This document shows, piece after piece, positions 57,880 through 64,000 of a stretch of DNA of 64,000 bases. The stretch comes from Halobacteriales archaeon QS_1_68_20 (GTDB lineage Archaea > Halobacteriota > Halobacteria > Halobacteriales > PXRE01), in NCBI GenBank assembly GCA_003021085.1, contig PXRE01000006.1, forward strand, positions 124,001 through 188,000, written 5' to 3'. The notes beneath the pieces are model-generated. The model ran no database searches. It was not told where the DNA came from and saw only the letters and a program-made list of their open reading frames with translations. Every line of letters begins with the position of its first letter. Position 1 is the first letter of the stretch. The position numbers and the translations under genes were made by a program.

Positions 57880-58349
57880 CAGTCCTCACCCTCCTCGGGC
57901 TCTTCGAGCACCAGTTCGACGTCGACCTGTGGAGTGTTCCACGGGTCGGCGCGACCGAACGCCCGCGGCTTCCGGCCGGGGGACTCCCCGACCTTGTGGG
58001 CGGCGACGTGGGCGATCTCCATCGACTCGCCGTCGAAGCCCTGGTGGTCGGCGTTGTTGACCGCGTTCTCGAGCAGGTCCAGGAAGGCGTCGCTGGCCTT
58101 CTCGGGGTACCGGCCCGCGTCCCAGCCGTCGACGTCGGATCGGTGGCCGACGCCGCTGTTGTGGGACTTGAACGGGACCGACCGCTCGCCGGCCTTCACG
58201 GCCTCCAGGTACTCGACGGCCTCGCCGGCCGTCTTGCCCTTGATCTCGCGGGCGATCTCCTTGCTGTGCTTGTGGCTCATGTGTCGCTCCCGGAGCATCG
58301 CCTTCGCGGTCGAGTCCGGGTCGGCGTCCACGCTGTAGTTGATTCCCAT
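57879..58349 (-). CDS. rpl22: Ribosomal protein uL22
   Basis: A 156-residue protein lining the exit tunnel. It begins [54 protein letters not shown], the typical start. Length is normal. Confidence 0.95.
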   Translation of the reverse strand: MGINYSVDADPDSTAKAMLRERHMSHKHSKEIAREIKGKTAGEAVEYLEAVKAGERSVPFKSHNSGVGHRSDVDGWDAGRYPEKASDAFLDLLENAVNNADHQGFDGESMEIAHVAAHKVGESPGRKPRAFGRADPWNTPQVDVELVLEEPEEGED

Positions 58350-58358
58350 CCTTGCACC

Positions 58359-58781
58359 TCACTTCAGGGGGACGAACTTCGACGAGCGCGTGGCGCCGAT
58401 GCCTGCCTGTCCGTGCTCGACCTCCTTGCGGGTGAGCTGGAACTCGCCGAGGTAGTGGCCGATCATCTCCGGCTCGACCTCGACGCGCTCGAAGCTCTGG
58501 CCGGTGTACACCTCGAAGGTCAGGCCGACCATCTCCGGCAGCACCGGCATGTCGCGCAGGTGCGTCCGGAGCGGGTCGTTGGCCGTCTCCTCGGCCTCGG
58601 CCTCGCGGGCGTCCTCCAGCAGCTTCTGCTTCTGGACGGACAGGCCGCGCTCGATACTTCGCCGCTGGCGTGCGGGCAGCAGTTCCGCGACCTCCTCGAC
58701 GCTCATGTCCTGCAACTCCTCGAGCGTGTGGCCGCGGTAGGTGAACTCGCCCTCGCGGCCGGTCTGGTAGTCAGTACTCAT
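58359..58781 (-). CDS. rps19: Ribosomal protein uS19
   Basis: A 140-residue protein of the head of the small subunit. It has the archaeal long N-terminus ([36 protein letters not shown]) and conserved end ([35 protein letters not shown]). Confidence 0.95.
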   Translation of the reverse strand: MSTDYQTGREGEFTYRGHTLEELQDMSVEEVAELLPARQRRSIERGLSVQKQKLLEDAREAEAEETANDPLRTHLRDMPVLPEMVGLTFEVYTGQSFERVEVEPEMIGHYLGEFQLTRKEVEHGQAGIGATRSSKFVPLK

Positions 58782-59506
58782 TTGTCGCTCCCACTCCCTT
58801 TGCCGGTTCGTCGCGAGGAGATGTCACCCACCTTCCGGCCCGGCGGCGCGTTCTTCGACACGCTCTTGGGCCGGCCGGGGTGCTGGCGGCCACCACCACC
58901 GAACGGGTGGTCGACCGCGTTCATCGCCACGCCACGGACCCGCGGCCAGACGGTGCCGCGGCCCTTCACATTGTGGTACTTGTTGCCGGCCTTGACGAAC
59001 GGCTTCTCCGTCCGTCCGCCGCCGGCGACCACGCCGATGGTGGCCCGACACTGCGGGTCCATGCGCTTGATCTCACCGCTCGGCAACTGGACGACCGCGG
59101 CGTCCCGGTCGTGGGTGATCAGCGTGGCGCTGACACCCGACGCGCGGGCGTACTTGCCGCCGTCGCCCGGCTGGGCCTCGACGTTGCACACCGGCACGCC
59201 CTCCGGGATCTCCGCCAGCGGGAGGGTGTTGCCGGGTTCGATGGCCGCCGAGATGCCGACCTGCAGGTCTTCGCCGACGGCGACGCCCTCTGCGGCCAGC
59301 ACCAGGCGGCGCTCGCCGTCCTCGAACTCGACGGCCGCGATGGGCGCCGAGCGAGCGGGGTCGTGTTCGACATCGACCACCGTGCCGGTGACGACGTCGC
59401 TGTCCTCGACGCTGCGGTGCTTCTTGTCCGACTTGTAGCGGTGCGACGGCGCCCGAAAGGGCGATCCGCCGCGGCCGCGTCGTTGTCCGCGGATTCTGCG
59501 TCCCAT
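58778..59506 (-). CDS. rpl2: Ribosomal protein uL2
   Basis: A 242-residue core large-subunit protein near the peptidyl-transferase centre. The conserved C-terminal segment [39 protein letters not shown] contains the essential His (VDHPFGGG). Confidence 0.96.
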   Translation of the reverse strand: MGRRIRGQRRGRGGSPFRAPSHRYKSDKKHRSVEDSDVVTGTVVDVEHDPARSAPIAAVEFEDGERRLVLAAEGVAVGEDLQVGISAAIEPGNTLPLAEIPEGVPVCNVEAQPGDGGKYARASGVSATLITHDRDAAVVQLPSGEIKRMDPQCRATIGVVAGGGRTEKPFVKAGNKYHNVKGRGTVWPRVRGVAMNAVDHPFGGGGRQHPGRPKSVSKNAPPGRKVGDISSRRTGKGSGSDK

Positions 59507-59508
59507 GG

Positions 59509-59763
59509 TTAGAACACCCCGATCCTGGAGGCGACTTCCTGGGCGTCGTCGTCCTCGCTGAGCGTGACGATGGCCTTCTTCTCGCCGTCCATCGTGACCA
59601 TCGTGTTCACGTCCTCGACGGTCACCTCGAACTGCCCTTCGACCGCCTCGGTGATCTCGGGCTTGCTCGCGTCGGTGGCGACGACGAACTGGAGCTTGTT
59701 CTCGAAGTCCATGTCGTTCATCGCCTTCTCGGTCACGATGGGGTAGTCGACGACGTCCCTCAT
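59509..59763 (-). CDS. rpl23: Ribosomal protein uL23
   Basis: An 84-residue exit-site protein that docks SRP. It starts RDVVDYPIVTEKAMNDMDFENKLQFVVATDASKPEI, the family pattern. Confidence 0.95.
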   Translation of the reverse strand: MRDVVDYPIVTEKAMNDMDFENKLQFVVATDASKPEITEAVEGQFEVTVEDVNTMVTMDGEKKAIVTLSEDDDAQEVASRIGVF

Positions 59764-60512
59764 CGCTCGGCCACCTCCTCGACGGCGCTCTCGGTCCAGA
59801 CCGTCAGCCGGCCCGGCTGTGCGCCGGGCGCGAGGTCCTCGGCGCTGACGTTGGCTGCCGTGGCGACGTCGGCCCCCGCCAGGTTGCGCGCGGCCTTCGA
59901 CGGCCCCGCCTCGCTGGAGGTGACGAAGAGGATCGACGACGGCTCCCGGTACTTGCGACCGCGGGTCGTCCCGCGGCCGGCACGCACCGAGCGGCCCTCG
60001 TCGGCCCGCTCGACGTCGGCGTGGACGCCGACTTCTTCGAGGAACGCGACGACCTCCTTCGTCTTCACGAGGTCCTCGAACTCGTCGCTCACCACGAGCG
60101 GCAGGTCGAGGTCCTCGTCGACCTCGTGGCCGCGCTCGGCCACCAGGTCGGCGTCGGTCGTCGCCGCGACGGCACTCCGGACCGCCAGTTTTCGTTCCTT
60201 GTCGTTGAGGTCCTTCGTTCGGTCCTTCTCGGACTTCGGCGGGTGGGCGCGGCGGCCCTTGACCGTGTGCGGGACGCGACGGCCCCGGTTGTTCGCGCGC
60301 GGTACGTGGGCCATGCCCCGACCCGAACCGGGCGACTCCGCAGAGGTGCGGAGGCCGGCGTAGGGGTCGGCGCCGTGGTCCTGCGTTCGGTTGGCCTGGG
60401 CGGCGAGGACGGCTCGCTTGACGAGGTCCGGCCGGTGTGGCGTCTCGAAGACGTCCGGCAGGTCCAGGTCGTCAGCGTCCTCTCCGTCCAGGTCTCTGAC
60501 TGTCGCTTTCAT
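59760..60512 (-). CDS. rpl4: Ribosomal protein uL4
   Basis: A 250-residue protein with the extended loop that reaches the exit tunnel (GMAHVPRANNRGRRVPHTVKGRRAHPPKSEKD). It begins MKATVRDLDGEDADDLDLPDVF. The ATG at 60512 was chosen; upstream in-frame sequence is Arg-rich shadow. Confidence 0.95.
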   Translation of the reverse strand: MKATVRDLDGEDADDLDLPDVFETPHRPDLVKRAVLAAQANRTQDHGADPYAGLRTSAESPGSGRGMAHVPRANNRGRRVPHTVKGRRAHPPKSEKDRTKDLNDKERKLAVRSAVAATTDADLVAERGHEVDEDLDLPLVVSDEFEDLVKTKEVVAFLEEVGVHADVERADEGRSVRAGRGTTRGRKYREPSSILFVTSSEAGPSKAARNLAGADVATAANVSAEDLAPGAQPGRLTVWTESAVEEVAER

Positions 60513-61531
60513 TGTCCCTGGTTGGATGTGGTGCTCACGAGCCGCACCTCGGGGTCGAGACGCGGCTGGTCGTTCGGCCGGACGGCCGGGCGCATCCGCA
60601 CGAGGCGCTTCTCCGGTCCGGGCACCGAGCCCTTCACCAGCACGTACGGTCCGGCGACCTCGCCGTAGTTGACGAAGCCGCCGTCGACGTTGACGTCGTC
60701 GGCGTCCTCTCCGTCGCCCAGCCCGACTAGGCGCTTGTTCAGTTCGGTCCGCTGGTGGTAGCCGGTCTGGCCCTGCTGGGGCACCGTGGAACGAACCCGC
60801 GAGGGGTTCCACGGCCCCAGGTTGCCGATCCGGCGACGCCATCCCTGGCGCTTGTGTTTGCCCTTGCGCTTCTGGACGCCCCAGCGCTTGACCGGACCCT
60901 GGGTGCCCTTGCCCTTCGTGACGCCCGCGACGTCGGCGTACTCGCCCGCGCGGAACACGTCCGTCGCGGTGTGTTCGCCGCCGTCCTCGAGCAGGTCGAG
61001 GGCGTAGTCGACGCGGGCATCAAGGTCGTCACCGCCGACCCGGGTCTCCATCACGTCGGGCGCTTTCTTCGGCACCGACGGCACCTCGTCCGGCACGGTG
61101 TGGGTCACCAGCCGGAGGTCGGCGACGTCGCCGGCGTCGACGAGTTCGCGCAACTCGTCGGCGTCGCCGGCCCCGTCCTCGGGCACGTCGAGCACCCGGT
61201 CCAGGTCGGGGTGGGCATCGTCCGTCCACACTTCAGTCAGCGGTCGCTTGCCGTACGGCGTCTCCTCGTAGGCTCGCAGGGCGACCCCGCGCATCGGCGG
61301 CGCCTCGAGGACGGTGACGGGGACCGTCTCCTCCATCCCCTCGCGGGGGGAGTCCGCCTCGTCGTTGATCATCACGACGTGGGTCATCCCGGCCTTGTAG
61401 CCGGCGAACCCCTGGAGCTGCGGCTGTCCGTCGTCGTCCGGCCACGAGCGGAAGCGCGGCACCTCCGAATTGGCGCGCTTGCGCGGGCCGAACCCCAACG
61501 AGCCTTTTCGTGGTCTGCTTGGTTGTGGCAT
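60509..61531 (-). CDS. rpl3: Ribosomal protein uL3
   Basis: A 340-residue large-subunit protein. It begins PQPSRPRKGSLGFGPRKRA and contains the central rRNA-binding extension (WGVQKRKGKHKRQGWRRRIGNLGPWNPSRVRSTVPQQGQTGYHQRTE). Length is normal for haloarchaea. Confidence 0.96.
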   Translation of the reverse strand: MPQPSRPRKGSLGFGPRKRANSEVPRFRSWPDDDGQPQLQGFAGYKAGMTHVVMINDEADSPREGMEETVPVTVLEAPPMRGVALRAYEETPYGKRPLTEVWTDDAHPDLDRVLDVPEDGAGDADELRELVDAGDVADLRLVTHTVPDEVPSVPKKAPDVMETRVGGDDLDARVDYALDLLEDGGEHTATDVFRAGEYADVAGVTKGKGTQGPVKRWGVQKRKGKHKRQGWRRRIGNLGPWNPSRVRSTVPQQGQTGYHQRTELNKRLVGLGDGEDADDVNVDGGFVNYGEVAGPYVLVKGSVPGPEKRLVRMRPAVRPNDQPRLDPEVRLVSTTSNQGQ

Positions 61532-61538
61532 TTCCGTC

Positions 61539-62393
61539 TCACTCCGTGAGTGTGAGGCAGGCGAGCACGGCGAACGTCGCTTCTTCGGTTCGCACGGTCT
61601 CGCTGCCCTGGTTCGGGATCGCGTTCAGCCAGAGGTCGAACCGGCCGGGGGCGCCCGGCTCGACGGTCGGCGGGTCGGTCCCGCCGACGGATTCCGGATC
61701 GACGTCCAAGATGTCGGGCAGCCCTCGTCCGGGCGCGCCGAAGACGACGGTCGCACCGTCGTCCTCGACGCGGCGGGTCAGGTCCTCCAGCCAGCCGACC
61801 GACAGCGGTCGACCGTGCACTGAGGTTGCGACCCGCAGTCCAGCGTCGTCCCGGGCGAGCGCTTCCGACAGGTCCGTACGTTCGACCGTCAACCCCGGCA
61901 AGGGGTCGTCGACGATCCGCGCACGGACCGGCTCTCTCGAAGAGACCCTGACGGTTACGCGCTCCCCCTCCTGGACCTCCATTCCGGAGGGAACCGGGAG
62001 GGAGATCGGGTGTTGCAGTCCGCAATTGACCCGAACGCGCCCTTCAGGCCCGACCTCGGTCACGAGTCCCTGTCGTAACGACCCCGGACCGTTCGATCCG
62101 GAGCCGGTCCGCGACGAGGGGCGGAGCGGCGGCATCACGCCGACGTACTCCAGTTCGTCCCGCCTGTCCCATGCCTCCTTTCGAAGGTAGGGGGGTGTGG
62201 CGGCGTACGCCAGCACGGTTTCGACGAACCCGTCGCCCCATCGCCGCTCGCCGTCGGGGTCCGGGAAGACCCCGAGGCGGTCTGCCCGGAACACCGTCGC
62301 CGCGCGGGCCACGTATCCGAGCTTCCGGGTGGCCTCGCGTTTGTCCTCGGCCTCCCGTGCGAGGGACGACGGCACGAGTACGGTTAGCGTCAT
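61539..62393 (-). CDS. SPOUT-class putative rRNA methyltransferase
   Basis: A 284-residue protein of the archaeal/eukaryal SPOUT1-like family. It starts MTLTVLVPSSLAREAEDKREATRKLGYVARAATVFRADRLGVF. A small OB-like insert (RVRVNCGLQHPISLPVPSGMEVQEGERVTVRV) and the knot region with VVFGAPGRGLPDIL and DLWLNAIPNQGSETVRTEEA follow, where the last supplies the knotted SAM site. Relatives are suggested to methylate uridine N3 in rRNA. It leads the ribosomal operon with 7 bp before rpl3, as in other haloarchaea. Confidence 0.88.
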   Translation of the reverse strand: MTLTVLVPSSLAREAEDKREATRKLGYVARAATVFRADRLGVFPDPDGERRWGDGFVETVLAYAATPPYLRKEAWDRRDELEYVGVMPPLRPSSRTGSGSNGPGSLRQGLVTEVGPEGRVRVNCGLQHPISLPVPSGMEVQEGERVTVRVSSREPVRARIVDDPLPGLTVERTDLSEALARDDAGLRVATSVHGRPLSVGWLEDLTRRVEDDGATVVFGAPGRGLPDILDVDPESVGGTDPPTVEPGAPGRFDLWLNAIPNQGSETVRTEEATFAVLACLTLTE

Positions 62394-62445
62394 GCCGCAG
62401 CGTCCACGCCTCGCCGCTAGACGTACTCCCACCTTCCGGATTCGG

Positions 62446-62455
62446 CCTTAAAAGG
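62446..62455 (-). promoter_or_regulatory. TATA element of the ribosomal operon
   Basis: CCTTTTAAGG on the minus strand lies 53 bp upstream of the SPOUT ATG in an otherwise GC-rich area. It likely drives the whole 14-kb cluster. Confidence 0.6.
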
Positions 62456-62625
62456 ATAGCGGATCCTCCTCGGTCCTGTGGCAGTGTCTCACACCGTCAC
62501 GACGGTCGTTCCGTCCGTTCGACCGGCCAACAGGTCCCGTGACCCCCGGACCGGCGGCGTCGGCCGCGACGTCGTCTGGGCCGTTCCCGGCGTCGGCGGA
62601 TCGTTCCGTCGGGACGGGGGGTCGC

Positions 62626-63298
62626 TATCCGTCGAAGACGATCTCGAAGCGAGCGCCGCAGTCCTCGCTCTCGGCGGCCGCCACGGTCCACCCGTGAGCT
62701 TCGGCGATCTCGACGACGATCGACAGGCCGGGACCGGTCCCTTCGTCGTCGGAGGTGTAGCCGCGGTCGAACACCGCCTCACGCTCGTCGTCGGGGATGC
62801 CGGGGCCGTCGTCGGCGACGTAGAACCCCCTTCGTCGGGCAGGGTGCCGACTCGAACCTCGACGTCGGGGCCAGCGCGTTCGACGGCGTTGCGGAACAGG
62901 TTCTCCAGGAGCTGTACCTCGTCGGCGTCCACCTGCGGGACGTCCGAGACGCCGAGGTCGGCGTCGTCGGCGGTGACGTTCCGCCAGGCCTCCTCGGCGA
63001 CGTCTCGCAGGTCGACGGATGTCGGATCGACGGAGGAATCGCCCTGCCGCGCCAGGCTCAGGGTGTGGTCGATGATCGTCCCGATCCGGTCGTGGGCGCT
63101 CCGGACCTCCTCGAAGGTCTCCGGATCGCCCGTTTCCTCGGCCAGTTCGAGGTACCCGCGGGCGACCGACAGCGGGCTGCGGAGGTCGTGGGAGACGACG
63201 CTGGCGAAGTCCGTGAGCCGTTCGTTCTCCGTCTGCAGTTCAGTGACCTGCTGGTCGATCGTCCGGATTCGACGGCGGGGCCGTACCACGTCGACGGC
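62626..63298 (-). pseudogene. Histidine kinase remnant, frameshifted
   Basis: The H box ([22 protein letters not shown]) and N box ([15 protein letters not shown]) are in one frame. After [11 protein letters not shown] the frame must change to give the G boxes ([13 protein letters not shown] and [18 protein letters not shown]) ending EIVFDG at 62626. The change is at a run of five G (plus-strand C 62826-62830), where one more G would restore the frame. The N-terminal sensor part is missing: only a short coiled-coil linker ([16 protein letters not shown]) precedes the H box. It is a decayed two-component kinase, or intact but for a homopolymer error, minus its sensor. Confidence 0.8.
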
Positions 63299-63308
63299 CA
63301 CGGCGGCG

Positions 63309-63470
63309 ATGGCCCGTGACGGCCAGCAGGTGTTGTACGATCTGGTCGAGGTGTTCAAGGGCACCAGCGGCGAGGTCGCGGCGTTTCTCATCGCCCGGCG
63401 CGTCGAGAACGTGGTCGAGAGCCTCGACGACGACGTTCCCTTGCCGGAGAACCTGAGCCGACACCTCTGA
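63309..63470 (+). CDS. Small acidic protein
   Basis: A 53-residue frame with strongly GC-biased third positions: MARDGQQVLYDLVEVFKGTS and VENVVESLDDDVPLPENL. It is helical with no known motif. The opposite strand also has an open frame, but with worse codon bias. It ends upstream of tRNA-Gly. Confidence 0.55.
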   Translation: MARDGQQVLYDLVEVFKGTSGEVAAFLIARRVENVVESLDDDVPLPENLSRHL

Positions 63471-63550
63471 CGGTCCCGGTCCCCGCCTGGAGTTCAGCCC
63501 GTTTCGGAACCTTTATTCATACCTCCGGAGGTAGTTGTAGGTGCGAAGGC

Positions 63551-63621
63551 GCGTCGGTGGTGTAGTGGTATCACAGGACCCTGCCACGGTCCTAACCCGG
63601 GTTCAAATCCCGGCCGACGCA
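63551..63621 (+). tRNA. tRNA-Gly (anticodon GCC)
   Basis: A 71-nt cloverleaf. The acceptor arms GCGTCGG/CCGACGC pair, the D arm contains TAGTGGTA, the anticodon loop CTGCCAC carries GCC between GGACC and GGTCC, and the T arm is CCGGG TTCAAAT CCCGG. CCA is not encoded. Confidence 0.95.
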
Positions 63622-64000
63622 CTTTTCGGCGACCCACACTGCGAGCAGCGCGTAGCGTGTGCTCGCCTCACGTGAGCCGAAAATCGGCACGAGGGATTCG
63701 AATGAGACGAGACCCAGCCCGGATCCGTCCGTCGGAGACGCAACGGAAGCCCGGACCGTCTCGGCGTGGTTCAAATCCCGAAACACTTCGTTTCTCGGCG
63801 TCCCGCTGGTTTCACTCGCAGGACTCCCGGCAGACGCATTCCTCCGAGCGTTCCACTCCGACTGTGTCGCACACGCGTGACGCGCGACCCCTGTTGTCGT
63901 GACGACAGATCCGGGCTCTCGCCAACGCCACCTTGATACGGTTCGTAGACAGAATCAAAATCGGGATAATGGTCGACGGACATCGACTGAGAGCCGTCCT
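63622..64000. other. Region after tRNA-Gly
   Basis: No strong gene is seen. A 13-bp copy of the tRNA T-arm (GGTTCAAATCCCG) recurs at 63768-63780. Near the end an ATG at 63969 opens a plus-strand frame that runs off the window, and a 70-codon minus-strand frame from 63983 is also open; neither can be judged. Confidence 0.45.

Noticed and set aside
63592-63786. A 64-codon minus-strand frame over tRNA-Gly
   Set aside because: Its ends are the complement of T-arm sequences (RDLNPG and RDLNH), a well-known false gene next to tRNAs.

Overview
This is a haloarchaeal chromosome window. The evidence is very high GC in third codon positions, acidic proteins, lipobox lipoproteins with Thr/Pro-rich linkers, GTG starts, one-base ATGA gene overlaps, and a ribosomal-protein cluster in archaeal order that includes rps4e, rpl19e, rpl32e and rnp1.

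Region 1 (1-11,400) is host accessory DNA. It starts with the 3' part of a lipoprotein and a universal stress protein. A two-gene ABC exporter (1681-3592) then faces a class II lanthipeptide locus on the minus strand: lanM (3599-6733) and a small precursor gene (6906-7085) whose core is three tandem Cys-Ser-Trp-Thr units. Next come a decayed rhodanese/metallo-beta-lactamase gene (two TAG stops and a deletion), a hypothetical gene, mch, a 50-bp-period repeat tract, a DUF2249 gene and a frameshifted membrane-protein gene.

Region 2 (about 11,532-47,944) is a complete-looking tailed provirus inserted in the 3' end of secY. A 20-bp core, identical but for one base, lies at both ends, and both copies encode the SecY C-terminus MRDMFG plus a stop. 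The left end has a tyrosine integrase, a minus-strand series of small overlapping accessory and zinc-ribbon genes, winged-helix and ribbon-helix-helix regulators, and an accessory patch holding a lipoprotein paralogous to the host one at the window start. The minus-strand structural module reads from right to left: small terminase, large terminase, KTSC protein, portal, prohead protease/scaffold, HK97-fold capsid, connectors, tail tube, tail chaperone with an in-frame GGGAAAC slippery site, tape measure, and FN3-rich tail proteins. The right end has a D12-class adenine methylase and a candidate replication or DNA-binding gene with TTCAAC...TGGTGCCA iterons.

Region 3 (47,924-62,393, minus strand) is the S10-spc-type ribosomal cluster, read from a SPOUT methyltransferase through rpl3 to secY. 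Two oddities stand out. One open frame joins the first 140 residues of L5 to the C-terminal half of S14. L32e carries a duplicated helix-hairpin-helix extension. Region 4 (62,400-64,000) has a frameshifted histidine-kinase remnant, a small ORF and tRNA-Gly(GCC).

Several host genes here carry frameshifts, stops or deletions. Either this genome is decaying locally or the sequence has errors, so the L5-S14 fusion and the frameshifts need raw-read checks. All assignments come from reading the sequence; no database search was run.
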